The notes: generated by a model from the sequence alone, not told the origin. DNA of 64,000 nt from Gilliamella apicola (GCF_003202915.1 NZ_QGLP01000004.1:947597-1011596); one strand, 5' to 3'. Positions 27,224 through 36,542 are shown, numbered from the stretch's first letter. A program made the numbers and translations.

Positions 27224-28891
27224 ATGATTCAATCTTTTATAAAAAAGGGAAGCTTTCAAGATTCTGTCAGTTTGATGTTGATATCGAAAAAACTCAGTAA
27301 TCTTGATGAGGTTGAAGAAGTATCTGTCATGATGGGTACTCCTGCCAATAAATCGTTATTAACCGCAACAGGGTTTTGGAGTGATAGTTTTAATGATGCG
27401 ACACCAAATGATATTTGCGTCGCTATTAAAACCAAAGATGATGCTAAAGATGTTGTTGAGTTAATCAGTCAACAACTTGAGGATGCTTTAAAAAATATTG
27501 CTCAAGCTCAACAAGGTGGTGCCAAGTTACTTAAAGCTAGACGCTTGGTCAGTGCAACAAAAAAATTACCTGATGCAAATTTAGTCTTAATTTCGATTGC
27601 AGGTGAGTACGCCGCTGAGTTAGCCGATCAGGCATTAGATGATAATAAAAACGTGATGATCTTCTCTGATAATGTATCTATCGAAGACGAAATCCGTTTA
27701 AAAACTAAAGCAGCTAAAAAAGATTTAATTGTGATGGGACCAGATTGTGGAACCGCATTTATTGCCGGTGCACCATTAGCGTTTTCCAATGTTATTCCTA
27801 AAGGAAATATTGGCGTAATTGGGGCATCTGGTACTGGTATTCAAGAGGTGGTTTCGCAAATCGCTTTATTAAATCAAGGTATCACGCAAGCCATCGGCTT
27901 AGGTGGCCGTGATTTGTCGCTTGAAGTAGGTGGTATTAGTGCACTTACCGCGTTAAATATGTTAGCGGGCGATAGCGACACCCAAGTGATTACCTTTATC
28001 TCTAAACCACCGGCAGAAAGTGTACGGGAAAACGTGATTTCAGCGATGAAATTAATTCCTAAACCAGTAGTAGCGCTATTTTTGGGCTCAAAAATCGATA
28101 AACCTCAAGACGATAATATCTATTTTGCCAGAACACTCGATGAAGCCGCACGATTAGCCTGTTTGCTCAGTCCTGTTGAGGCGACAGCCAATAAGTTACC
28201 TAATTTAGCCAATAAAACTATTACTGGCTTATATACTGGGGGAACCTTAGCTTCCGAAGCGGCGATGTTGCTTGCTCAGGAACTCGGTTTAACCACCAGT
28301 CATCATCACGATAAAGGAATTATGTTAGATCAACAAGGGCATAAAATTTTCGATTTAGGTGATGATTTTTATACGGTGGGTAAACCTCATCCAATGATTG
28401 ATCCTTCTATTCGTGAAGAGGAGATCGCTCAGTTAGGTGATAAACCTGATGTTGGCGTATTACTTGTGGATTTGGTGATTGGCTATGGTGCAAATGGTGA
28501 TCCAGCCGAATCAGTGATTGCTGGTTATCAAAAAGCCTGTGCTAAGCGAGATGAAAATCATCCACTGATTGTTATCGCGACCGTGACCGGTTCAGAACAA
28601 GATCCACAATGCCGTAGCAAGCAAATCGAAGCATTAAAAGCAGCCAATATTGTTGTGATGAATAATTTACCTGAAGCTATTTTGCTTGCCAAAAAACTGA
28701 TCACACCAACTAAATCAACAAACTTAATTAAAACCTATCCTTTATTAAGTCATATTAGTGTTATCAATGCTGGTTTGAGAAGTTTTGCTGAAGATCTTCA
28801 ATCATCGAATATTCCTGTTGTGCATTATCAATGGGCGCCAATAGCCGGCGGCAATAAAAAATTAGCGGCTATTTTGCAAAAATTAAATTAA
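27224..28891 (+). CDS. allF: AllF (FdrA), subunit of oxamate carbamoyltransferase
   Basis: 555 residues of the FdrA family, an acyl-CoA-synthetase/succinyl-CoA-ligase-like fold: an N-terminal AFxxS-like segment, MGPDCGTAFI, GNIGVIGASGTGIQEV (Rossmann-like), GLGGRDLSLEVGGIS, VALFLGSKI, and a C-terminal half with PHPMIDPSIREEEI. In E. coli the fdrA-ylbE-ylbF products have been renamed AllF-AllG-AllH and assigned to splitting oxalurate into oxamate and carbamoyl phosphate. First gene of the plus-strand operon allF-allG-allH-allS, with an 11-bp gap to allG. Confidence 0.9.
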   Translation: MIQSFIKKGSFQDSVSLMLISKKLSNLDEVEEVSVMMGTPANKSLLTATGFWSDSFNDATPNDICVAIKTKDDAKDVVELISQQLEDALKNIAQAQQGGAKLLKARRLVSATKKLPDANLVLISIAGEYAAELADQALDDNKNVMIFSDNVSIEDEIRLKTKAAKKDLIVMGPDCGTAFIAGAPLAFSNVIPKGNIGVIGASGTGIQEVVSQIALLNQGITQAIGLGGRDLSLEVGGISALTALNMLAGDSDTQVITFISKPPAESVRENVISAMKLIPKPVVALFLGSKIDKPQDDNIYFARTLDEAARLACLLSPVEATANKLPNLANKTITGLYTGGTLASEAAMLLAQELGLTTSHHHDKGIMLDQQGHKIFDLGDDFYTVGKPHPMIDPSIREEEIAQLGDKPDVGVLLVDLVIGYGANGDPAESVIAGYQKACAKRDENHPLIVIATVTGSEQDPQCRSKQIEALKAANIVVMNNLPEAILLAKKLITPTKSTNLIKTYPLLSHISVINAGLRSFAEDLQSSNIPVVHYQWAPIAGGNKKLAAILQKLN

Positions 28892-28902
28892 GAGGTTTTG
28901 AT

Positions 28903-30162
28903 ATGTTAAGTACCGCAATAAATGAAGCAAACCAAAAAATTATTGAAAGAATTAAAGCGGCTAGACCACATTGGGTAGGCGTTGTTGCTGCGAAAGAAGC
29001 CGTACCAACCTTAGCGCAAGGTAAAAAACTTTTACATGCTGGTCCGCCGATTGTTTGGCATGATATGACTGGACCAATGCAGGGAGCTTGTATTGGTGCC
29101 TGCTTGTTTGAAGGTTGGGCGCAAGATGAAAAACAAGCTTTGCAGTTATTAGAATCAGGCCAAGTCGAATTTATTCCTTGTCACTCTGTTAATGCGGTTG
29201 GTCCGATGGGGGGCATAACCTCAGCCAATATGCCAATGATTGTGGTTGAAAACGTTACCCATGGTAATCGCGCCTACTGCAATTTAAACGAAGGTATTGG
29301 TAAAGTGATGCGTTTTGGTGCTTATGGTCAAGAGGTGTTAGATCGTCATCGTTGGATGAAAGAGTCATTAGGACCAGCCTTAAATGATGCGTTAAAGCTG
29401 TTTGATAATGGTATCGATTTAACCGCTTTGATGGCACAAGCGATTACCATGGGCGATGAATTCCATCAACGAAATATTGCCGCTTCAGCGTTATTATTAA
29501 GAACACTTTCTCCAAAATTAATTTTACTTGACCGTAGTAAAGCAGAAATGGAAAAAATCTTTAGCTTTTTAAGCGTGACAGATCAGTTCTTCCTAAATGT
29601 GGCGATGGCATTTTGTAAGTCGATTATGGATAGCGCGGCGCAGATTAAAGAAGGGACTATTGTTACCGCAATGACGCGTAATGGTAAAGAATTTGGTATT
29701 AAAGTCAGTGGACTTGGCGATCAATGGTTCACTGCTCCAGTGAATACACCACAAGGTCTGTTCTTTACCGGCTATTCGCAACAAGATGCTAACCCAGATA
29801 TCGGTGATAGTGCCATCACTGAAACCTTTGGAATTGGCGGTGCGGCGATGGTCGCTGCGCCGGGAGTAACTCGCTTTGTTGGCGCGGGTGGTACAGATGC
29901 AGCATTTGAAGTATCTGAAGAGATGAGTGAAATTTATCTAGAACATAATATGTTGTTGCAAATTCCGACATGGAACTTTCAAGGATGCTGTTTAGGCTTA
30001 GATCTTCGTCTGGTTGTTGAAACGGGGATCACACCATTGATTAATACTGGTATTGCCCATAAACAAGCCGGTATAGGTCAAATTGGCGCAGGAACAGTTA
30101 GAGCACCGTTAGCCTGTTTTGAAAAAGCACTCGAGGCATTAGCCAAAAAACTAGAAGTGTAG
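28903..30162 (+). CDS. allG: AllG (YlbE, DUF1116), subunit of oxamate carbamoyltransferase
   Basis: 419 residues of the DUF1116 family with characteristic stretches GPPIVWHDMTGPMQGACIGA, CHSVNAVGPMGGITSANMPM, GMGDEFHQRNIAAS-like (here MGDEFHQRNIAASALLLR) and GIGGAAMVAAPGVTRFVGAGG. Works with AllF and AllH. The ATG follows GAGGTTTTGAT. It ends 3 bp before allH, consistent with translational coupling. Confidence 0.9.
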   Translation: MLSTAINEANQKIIERIKAARPHWVGVVAAKEAVPTLAQGKKLLHAGPPIVWHDMTGPMQGACIGACLFEGWAQDEKQALQLLESGQVEFIPCHSVNAVGPMGGITSANMPMIVVENVTHGNRAYCNLNEGIGKVMRFGAYGQEVLDRHRWMKESLGPALNDALKLFDNGIDLTALMAQAITMGDEFHQRNIAASALLLRTLSPKLILLDRSKAEMEKIFSFLSVTDQFFLNVAMAFCKSIMDSAAQIKEGTIVTAMTRNGKEFGIKVSGLGDQWFTAPVNTPQGLFFTGYSQQDANPDIGDSAITETFGIGGAAMVAAPGVTRFVGAGGTDAAFEVSEEMSEIYLEHNMLLQIPTWNFQGCCLGLDLRLVVETGITPLINTGIAHKQAGIGQIGAGTVRAPLACFEKALEALAKKLEV

Positions 30163-30165
30163 ATT

Positions 30166-31104
30166 ATGAGTTTGCTATATGCCGATGATGAATGCTTAAA
30201 TAAGCCGATTAATCAGGCGCGACCAAATATGCGCGCTGTTGAGCTTTTTCAACCGCGTGCTATAGCGCAAGCAACGCATATTATCAAACCTCTTTTAGTT
30301 AGTGCAGATATTCCGATAGAAGCGGGTGAGTTGTCACTTTTTAGTACTCATCCGCAAACTATTAATTTAATCACTCCAAATCAGAAATTAATCACCATTC
30401 ATCGTTATAATAGTGGCTTATCGCCTATGGGCATGGTGCTTAAATCATCTGATTTTGATGACCTTTTAACGTTTTTATTGGATGGTGAGATACCGCTTTA
30501 TCAATTACCAACTGGCGAACTGAAAATTGGGCTATATCTCATTTCACTTGCAACACATGTTTGTCAGTTAACTCTTAAAAGTCATTCATTAATTAATAAA
30601 TCCGATATTGCCAGTCTGTTAAAGCAAATTAACCAACCAACCGGTTTATTTGGTGAATTGAGCAATAATTTAAGTGGCGAGTATCCACCGCAACTTGAAA
30701 TGTTATGTTGCACTATGACTAATTTAATGAATGGCAACGCTGATGATATTACACCGTTTATTGGTTTAGGACCGGGTTTAACCCCAAGTTTTGATGATAT
30801 TATTGTCGGCATGTTGGCAGTTATTTCTGGCGATCATCGTTTTACCACTCAAATGCGACAACTAAAATTAGCCTTTGAGCCATTGCCATTAGATTTCTTA
30901 ACTACTAAGGTGAGTGTTAGTTTTTTGACTTATGCACTGCAAGGAAAATTTTCTTTATTGGTGTTACAAGTGATTAAATCATTTGAAAAACATAATTATC
31001 ACCATTCATCAATAAAAAACTTAGTGAATTATGGTCACACCTCTGGATCCGATTTGTTACTTGGTATATGGTTAGGTATAGATCGTTTTGTTTTAAGGGA
31101 TTAA
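30166..31104 (+). CDS. allH: AllH (YlbF, DUF2877), subunit of oxamate carbamoyltransferase
   Basis: 312 residues of the DUF2877 family. The clearest family segment is FIGLGPGLTPSFDDIIVGML (about residues 200-220), followed by a C-terminal GHTSGSDLLLGIWLG. It is the third subunit gene of the AllFGH set and lies between allG (3-bp gap) and the LysR gene (3-bp gap). Its exact contribution to the enzyme is not evident from sequence. Confidence 0.88.
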   Translation: MSLLYADDECLNKPINQARPNMRAVELFQPRAIAQATHIIKPLLVSADIPIEAGELSLFSTHPQTINLITPNQKLITIHRYNSGLSPMGMVLKSSDFDDLLTFLLDGEIPLYQLPTGELKIGLYLISLATHVCQLTLKSHSLINKSDIASLLKQINQPTGLFGELSNNLSGEYPPQLEMLCCTMTNLMNGNADDITPFIGLGPGLTPSFDDIIVGMLAVISGDHRFTTQMRQLKLAFEPLPLDFLTTKVSVSFLTYALQGKFSLLVLQVIKSFEKHNYHHSSIKNLVNYGHTSGSDLLLGIWLGIDRFVLRD

Positions 31105-31107
31105 ATC

Positions 31108-32031
31108 ATGCTAGATACTGAAACCATGCGAACCTTTATAAAAGTAGTTGAGAGCAATAGCTTTTCTAAAGCGGCTAAGCTACTTTACAAAACACCGGCG
31201 GCAATTAGTTATCGTATCAAATCATTAGAAGCGGATCTCAATACTCAGCTTTTTGAGCGCACCACGCGAACCGTGACACTTACGCTAGCAGGACAACATC
31301 TTTATGAACAATGTAGTCAATGGTTACTTTGGTTATCAACCATGCCGGAGGAGTTGCAACAAATTCGGGATGGTGTTGAGCGTAAAATTAATATTACCAT
31401 CAATAATCTGTTATACGATGTTGAAGCGGTAACTGATTTGTTAACGTTTTTAACAGAGAAATTCCCATTCACAACTTTCAATATCAATCGACAAGTCTAT
31501 ATGGGAGTGTGGGATTCTTTATTGCATGGTGAATGCCATTTAGCTATCGGTGCAACGGGTACCGAATCGCTCGATACCATGATTAATATCTTACCACTTG
31601 GTGAAGTGAGTTGGGTGTTTGTGGCGGCAAAACATCATCCTATTACACAAATTGATGGCGCATTATCTAATGATATCTTACGTAAGTATCCAGCAATTAA
31701 TGTTGAAGATACTTCTGTTCATATGAATAAACGAGTAGCCTGGTTATTACCAAGTCAATCCGAAATTATTGTGCCAAACATAAGCACCAAGCTAGTTTGC
31801 CATTTAAAAGGGTTAGGTATTGGCTTTTTACCAAAATCAATTTGCCAATCATATTTAGAGTCAGGTGAATTGATAGCATGTAAAGTGGTGAATGAACGTA
31901 AACCGTCACCACTGTCATTAGCTTGGAAAAAATCCCATATGGGTAAAGTGATGAATGAAATTGTGAATCTATTTAAATTTCATCATCCCATTGCCAACAA
32001 TTTTTTAAAAAATATAGATAAAAGAAGATGA
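31108..32031 (+). CDS. allS: LysR-family activator AllS
   Basis: 307 residues: an N-terminal winged helix (METMRTFIKVVESNSFSKAAKLL, AISYRIKSLE) and an effector domain. The resemblance to E. coli AllS extends beyond the helix-turn-helix, with INNLLYDVEAVTDLL, RQVYMGVWDSLLHG, ATGTESLDTM, KRVAWLLPSQSEIIVP and GIGFLPKSICQS. In E. coli AllS activates the allDCE operon, so here it probably activates the divergent minus-strand cluster and perhaps its own operon. It is the fourth gene of the allFGHS operon. Confidence 0.92.
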   Translation: MLDTETMRTFIKVVESNSFSKAAKLLYKTPAAISYRIKSLEADLNTQLFERTTRTVTLTLAGQHLYEQCSQWLLWLSTMPEELQQIRDGVERKINITINNLLYDVEAVTDLLTFLTEKFPFTTFNINRQVYMGVWDSLLHGECHLAIGATGTESLDTMINILPLGEVSWVFVAAKHHPITQIDGALSNDILRKYPAINVEDTSVHMNKRVAWLLPSQSEIIVPNISTKLVCHLKGLGIGFLPKSICQSYLESGELIACKVVNERKPSPLSLAWKKSHMGKVMNEIVNLFKFHHPIANNFLKNIDKRR

Positions 32032-32081
32032 ATCAGTGTAATCTTCAACTAATTAACTCGATATAATAAAGGAAAAAAATA

Positions 32082-33314
32082 ATGTTAGACCTAGATAAAT
32101 ATGACCAAATTAATCCGCCTACGCGACTATTAATGGGACCAGGTCCAATCAATGCTGATCCACGTGTGACTAGAGCGATGGCGGCACCTTTAATTGGTCA
32201 GTTTGACCCAGTTATGACTGATTATATGAATCAGACTATGTCACTTTATCGGGATATTTTCAAAACCCAAAATGAACAAACATTTGTTATTGATGGTACT
32301 GCAAGAGCCGGTATTGAAGCAGTTCTGGTGTCAACAATTAAACCAGGTGATAAAGTATTAGTGCCAGTATTTGGTCGTTTTGGTCTATTACTTTGTGAAA
32401 TTGCCCATCGTTGTCGTGCAGATGTGCATACTATTGAAGTGCCATGGGGCGAAGTTTTCGATCCTAATGTGATCGAAGATGCCATTAAAAAAGTTAAACC
32501 AAAACTCTTACTTTGTGTACAAGGTGATACCTCAACCACATTATTACAACCACTAGATAAAATTGGTGAAATTTGTCGCCGTCATGGGGTGTTGTCTTAT
32601 GTGGATGCAACTGCATCGATTGTAGGCAATCCACTAGAAGTTGATAAATGGCAACTTGATGGGGTATCAGTTAGCTTACAAAAATGTTTGAGTGGTCCTC
32701 CGGGAGTTGCACCTCTTACTCTTAGTCCAAAAATGGTCGAAATTATCCAAGCTCGTAAATGTGTTGAACTTGGTATTCGAGCGGATAATGATGAAGGTGG
32801 CCGAGATGAGATGATCTACTCTAACTACTTTGATATCGATATGATTATCCGTTACTGGAGTTCAGAACGTATTAACCACCATACCGAAGCGACATCAATG
32901 CTTTATGCTGCACGTGAATGTGCGCGAATTGTGTTGCAAGAAGGTCTTGATAATGTCATTGAACGTCACCGTATTAATGGGGCGGCGATGGTTGCGGGTT
33001 TACAAGCCATGGGACTTAAATTGTTTGGTGATCTGGATCACAAAATGAATAACGTTGTTGGTGTTGTTCGCCCTGAACATATCAACGATCTCGAAGTTCG
33101 TAATTTAATGCTAAATGATTTTGGTATTGAAATTGGTGCTTCATTTGGTCCGCTCAAAGGCAATGTATGGCGCATCGGAACTATGGGCTACAATGCTAGA
33201 AAATCTTGTGTTATGCAAACATTAACCGCTTTCGAGGCCGTGTTAAATCGGGTTGGCTTTAAAACCACCCAAGGTGCTGGTTTACAAGCGGCTTGGAATG
33301 TTTATAACAAATAG
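32082..33314 (+). CDS. hpxJ: Ureidoglycine--glyoxylate aminotransferase (HpxJ/PucG type)
   Basis: 410-residue class V PLP aminotransferase: LLMGPGPINADPRVTRAM at the N terminus, YVDATASIVGNP, and the Schiff-base lysine in VSLQKCLSGPPGVAPL. It matches the alanine-glyoxylate aminotransferase group, and context points to HpxJ/PucG, which moves the amino group of (S)-ureidoglycine to glyoxylate to give oxalurate and glycine. That would bypass AllE and AllD. It follows allS by 50 bp with its own Shine-Dalgarno (AAAGGAAAA). Confidence 0.85.
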   Translation: MLDLDKYDQINPPTRLLMGPGPINADPRVTRAMAAPLIGQFDPVMTDYMNQTMSLYRDIFKTQNEQTFVIDGTARAGIEAVLVSTIKPGDKVLVPVFGRFGLLLCEIAHRCRADVHTIEVPWGEVFDPNVIEDAIKKVKPKLLLCVQGDTSTTLLQPLDKIGEICRRHGVLSYVDATASIVGNPLEVDKWQLDGVSVSLQKCLSGPPGVAPLTLSPKMVEIIQARKCVELGIRADNDEGGRDEMIYSNYFDIDMIIRYWSSERINHHTEATSMLYAARECARIVLQEGLDNVIERHRINGAAMVAGLQAMGLKLFGDLDHKMNNVVGVVRPEHINDLEVRNLMLNDFGIEIGASFGPLKGNVWRIGTMGYNARKSCVMQTLTAFEAVLNRVGFKTTQGAGLQAAWNVYNK

Positions 33315-33620
33315 TAAATATAATAATAAAAGTTCACTAAAGTGAACGGAATTATACCCATTGGATTTTTGAGCTTTTGATTTACCACGATTAATAGTAA
33401 TTTGTTGACCTAATTAGCGACAAATTACTATAAAAATACTGCAATTAACAATATGGTAGTTATCAATACGATAGTTATCAATACGGTAATTTTCAATATT
33501 ATACTTAAAGATAGAGCAGTAAAAAATAGAGCAGTTAAAAAATGTAGTTGAGAAACTGTAACAAAAATAAGTTAACTGTTGTTCCAAGTTAATTAGGATG
33601 ACACTATTTAAGGAAATCGT
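33315..33620. other. Interval before the second MFS gene, with 15-bp iterons
   Basis: No gene. A short hairpin GTTCAC/GTGAAC (33332-33347) follows the aminotransferase but lacks a T-run. Three tandem 15-bp units (33450-33494, consensus AATACGGTAGTTATC) and two further tandem 15-bp units (33511-33540, ATAGAGCAGT plus A-rich tail) lie upstream of the MFS gene. Confidence 0.7.
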
Positions 33621-34898
33621 ATGAATGAGTTAAATACTAAAATTCCTACCTCTGGGTATAAGCAAAAAAAATGGAAAGGTCGGTATACCATCTTATTACT
33701 TTTATGGTCAGGTTGGTTACTTTCATTTCTTGATCGCATGGTCATGAGTGTATCACTGCCTTTTATTGGTCACGACCTTGGTATTGATAAGACTGTGCAA
33801 GGTTCTATTATCAGTGCCTTCTTTATTGGTTATGCACTGTTTCAAATTCCCGGTGGTTACTTAGCGGATAAATTTGGCCCGCGTAAAGTGATGGCTTTTG
33901 CTATTATTTGGTGGTCAATGTTTACTCTTTTTACTGGGCTTATCTATGTATTGCCTTTAATGTTATTAACCCGATTTATGTTTGGTGCCGGTGAAGGCTG
34001 TTTTCCTGCCTCATCTTGGAAAACTATTGCTACTTATTTTCCCGCCAAAGAGCGCGGGCGAGCAACGGCAATTCAATCATCAGTTAATACCTTAGGGCCA
34101 GCAATATCGGTAATTGTGGCGGTTGCCATTATTGAATGGTTAGGTTGGCGTGATGTCTTCATCATTCTAAGTATTCCCGGTTTTATATTAGGCTTTTTTA
34201 TCTACAAATTTATTCGCAACAATCCAACGGAAAATAGGCTGATTGATGCAAATGAACTACAAGAATTAGCAATTAACAACGATAATACCGTTGAAACTGT
34301 CACAAATAGTTCGGCTTCATTAATAAATGTATTAAAAATGCCAATACTGTGGAAATTATCGCTAATCTGGTTTCTATTCGACATCACATTTTGGGGCTTC
34401 ACTACTTGGTTACCAAGTTACTTACTTGAAGCTAGAGGATTGTCACTATCCAAAACCGGCATCTTAGCGGCAATACCTTTTCTATTTGGCGCATTAGGCA
34501 CCTTAGTTGGCGGTTATTTTGCTGATAAGTTTGCACAAAAATTAAAATATGTTTATGGCTTAACGGCTTTCATCTCGGGAATATTTCTATTTTTGATGTT
34601 CCAAGTTGAAAACCTTCAAGCGGCAATGGTCTTCCAATGTGTATCGGCACTATTTATGTTTATTGCATTCGCTATCTTCTGGGGAATGTTAATGCATATG
34701 ATTCCACCAGCAATCATGGGCAAAGCTTCAAGCATTGTTAATTTTGGCGGCCAAGTCGCTGGCGTATTATCACCATTCATCATCGGCTTCCTAATCGATA
34801 ACGCCAATGGTGGTTATAACCATGCCTTCTTATTTATGGTTATAGCGTTAATAAGCTCAGCCATATTGACCTTTTTCATCAAAAAGATGAATATTTAA
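33621..34898 (+). CDS. MFS transporter of the anion:cation symporter (ACS) family
   Basis: 425 residues, 12 TM helices. ACS-type landmarks are LSFLDRMVMSVSLPFI in TM1, IPGGYLADKFGPRKVM, FGAGEGCFPASSWKTIATYFP and KERGRATAIQSS. The family carries organic anions such as hexuronates, and the yeast allantoate permease Dal5 belongs to it. Next to the ureide genes, allantoate or another ureide/oxamate anion is a reasonable substrate guess, but not proven. It has its own upstream iterons and a strong terminator. Confidence 0.85.
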   Translation: MNELNTKIPTSGYKQKKWKGRYTILLLLWSGWLLSFLDRMVMSVSLPFIGHDLGIDKTVQGSIISAFFIGYALFQIPGGYLADKFGPRKVMAFAIIWWSMFTLFTGLIYVLPLMLLTRFMFGAGEGCFPASSWKTIATYFPAKERGRATAIQSSVNTLGPAISVIVAVAIIEWLGWRDVFIILSIPGFILGFFIYKFIRNNPTENRLIDANELQELAINNDNTVETVTNSSASLINVLKMPILWKLSLIWFLFDITFWGFTTWLPSYLLEARGLSLSKTGILAAIPFLFGALGTLVGGYFADKFAQKLKYVYGLTAFISGIFLFLMFQVENLQAAMVFQCVSALFMFIAFAIFWGMLMHMIPPAIMGKASSIVNFGGQVAGVLSPFIIGFLIDNANGGYNHAFLFMVIALISSAILTFFIKKMNI

Positions 34899-34925
34899 AG
34901 CATTGAAAATGATGAGTTGAAATAG

Positions 34926-34958
34926 AAAAATACTCAAACTTCGTTTGAGTATTTTTTT
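34926..34958. terminator. Strong bidirectional terminator
   Basis: Perfect 14-bp stem AAAAATACTCAAAC (34926-34939) and GTTTGAGTATTTTT (34943-34956) with loop TTC, followed by more T. It separates the MFS gene from the convergent RbsD/FucU-type gene. Confidence 0.92.
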
Positions 34959-34992
34959 GTGATGAATAATAGAGATGAAAGTGAAAAACTCG

Positions 34993-35409
34993 CTAAGCCA
35001 CCACTCCAACAGTTAGTAATATATTGGCGAATCGCCGATTTTCACCGGTTGCAATAACTAACAATGTATCGTTTGATTTAGCTAATGAATAAAATTCATT
35101 ACGTGCAACATGTGCTATTTCTACTGCTTCAGGGAGTAGTTTTTTGTATTCTGCTTCAATTTCATTAACAAAATCAGCTGGGCTTTCCATTAAAACGGCT
35201 TTTTCAACATTAATATATTTTAAGATTTTTTCGAGAATCAATGTACTTTTAATCTCTCCCACACAGAAATTAAGATAGACAATTGTGGCATTAGGTGAAG
35301 AGTTTGTCACAAAAGAATAATTACTATCGGCAATTAATATATTTGTTTTATGCCCGCATTTTGCTAATGTTTCTAATAGCTGCGGATGAAGAATTTCAGT
35401 TTTTATCAT
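34993..35409 (-). CDS. RbsD/FucU-family sugar mutarotase
   Basis: 138 residues from ATG 35409, chosen because AAGGAAA lies just upstream; an earlier ATG at 35433 overlaps this Shine-Dalgarno. The family interconverts pyranose/furanose or anomeric forms of ribose or fucose. Landmarks are the N-terminal LHPQLLETLAKCGHKTNILIAD, the segment AHVARNEFYSLAKSNDTLLVIATGE and the C-terminal RFANILLTVGV. It lies 51 bp after the SDR gene, in the same direction. The pairing suggests a sugar substrate; which one is unknown. Confidence 0.83.
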   Translation of the reverse strand: MIKTEILHPQLLETLAKCGHKTNILIADSNYSFVTNSSPNATIVYLNFCVGEIKSTLILEKILKYINVEKAVLMESPADFVNEIEAEYKKLLPEAVEIAHVARNEFYSLAKSNDTLLVIATGENRRFANILLTVGVVA

Positions 35410-35460
35410 ACAATTTTCCTTGTTTCTTGACATAACTTTACATTATGTCAAGTCAACTAA

Positions 35461-36225
35461 TTACATTCTATAAACTCCACCATTAATATCGATTGTCGCG
35501 CCAGAAACAAAACCGTCGTATTCTGATGCTAAAAATTTAATAACCCGCGCGACATCTTCAGAACTACCAGCTCGACCTAATGGAATGGATCTTATGGTTT
35601 CATCTGCTGACTCTTTAGTGGTATGCTGATTGTGAAAACGAGTACCAAGAATAAGACCAGGCGCAACAGCATTAACTCGGATACCATGCTCACCAAGTTC
35701 TGCAGCTAAAGATCGCGTCCAAGTTAAAACCGCACCTTTGGTCATTGAGTAAACTAATGAACCAGCATGACCACCAGATCGACCAGCTAACGACGCTAGA
35801 TTGATAATACTAGCACCATCTTTAGCTTGTTTTAAATATGGTAGTGCATTTTGGGTAACATTTAACATGGTAGTCATATTGACATCAATTACGGTTTGCC
35901 AAAATTGTTTATCAATTTCACCTAACCATTTTCTGGCAATAATTCCGCCTACATTATTGATAAGAATATCAATGCCACCTAAAAATTTTGCTGCCGCATT
36001 AACACATTGTTGTGTTTCTTCTTCTTTGGTTAAATCTGCGTAACCATATTCGGCTCTTTGACCTAATTTATTGGCTAGCTCAACTAACTCTTTAGGGCCT
36101 TCTTCGCCACTAAAATAGTGCAGGTAAACATCACAACCGGCTTCAATCAGCTCTTTTGCTGTTGCTTTGCCGATACCTTGTTCTGCACCTGTAATAAATA
36201 CTTTTTTACCAGATAACTTACCCAT
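35461..36225 (-). CDS. SDR-family oxidoreductase
   Basis: 254 residues, classical short-chain dehydrogenase: cofactor motif TGAEQGIG (12-19), NNVGG (90-94), catalytic Ser145, Tyr159 and Lys163, and the C-terminal PLGRAGSSEDVARVIKFLAS and GATIDINGG. This is the glucose/ribitol-dehydrogenase-like group. It is divergent from the TRAP transporter genes and shares their control region, so it probably oxidises the imported sugar or sugar acid. The substrate cannot be read from the sequence. Confidence 0.88.
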   Translation of the reverse strand: MGKLSGKKVFITGAEQGIGKATAKELIEAGCDVYLHYFSGEEGPKELVELANKLGQRAEYGYADLTKEEETQQCVNAAAKFLGGIDILINNVGGIIARKWLGEIDKQFWQTVIDVNMTTMLNVTQNALPYLKQAKDGASIINLASLAGRSGGHAGSLVYSMTKGAVLTWTRSLAAELGEHGIRVNAVAPGLILGTRFHNQHTTKESADETIRSIPLGRAGSSEDVARVIKFLASEYDGFVSGATIDINGGVYRM

Positions 36226-36263
36226 TTTTATCTCCTTTTAGATAATTTATGTGAAATAAAATT

Positions 36264-36283
36264 TGACTGTTACTGGTAACGGG
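36264..36283. promoter_or_regulatory. GntR/LacI-type operator near the SDR gene
   Basis: GTTAC-TG-GTAAC within CTGTTACTGGTAACGGG, a perfect palindrome close to the gluconate-type (GntR/IdnR) LacI-family operator as I recall it. It lies about 40 bp before the SDR start. Confidence 0.6.
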
Positions 36284-36320
36284 ATGAGTTTTAAATTATA
36301 TAGCCAATTTTTTTAGAAAA

Positions 36321-36336
36321 TGTGACATAAATCACA
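36321..36336. promoter_or_regulatory. CRP site 1
   Basis: TGTGACATAAATCACA is an exact match to TGTGA-N6-TCACA. It lies between the SDR and TRAP promoters. Confidence 0.82.
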
Positions 36337-36440
36337 GAATAAAATAATCGTATTTTTATCAAAATAGTAGCTTTAGTCGATCAAGCTAGGTTGCAACAAG
36401 TAATTCACTAAAACGTTACAGTTTAATTATTTTTCTTAAA

Positions 36441-36456
36441 TATGATCTAAATCACA
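36441..36456. promoter_or_regulatory. CRP site 2
   Basis: TATGATCTAAATCACA matches the CRP consensus with one mismatch in the left arm. It lies about 140 bp before the TRAP start. Confidence 0.65.
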
Positions 36457-36507
36457 CATTTAACATTTTCTTAAAAAACTTGTTTACTAATTTATCTAAT
36501 TGAAATT

Positions 36508-36542
36508 ATAGTTAACTATAACGTTACAGTAAAACGTTATAG
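36508..36542. promoter_or_regulatory. Operator cluster upstream of the TRAP genes
   Basis: A perfect 14-bp palindrome TATAGTTAACTATA (36508-36521) runs into an inverted repeat CTATAACGTT-N7-AACGTTATAG ending at 36542. A related word ACGTTACAG also occurs at about 36414. The LacI regulator two genes downstream is the likely ligand; the geometry would block the TRAP promoter. Confidence 0.6.
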
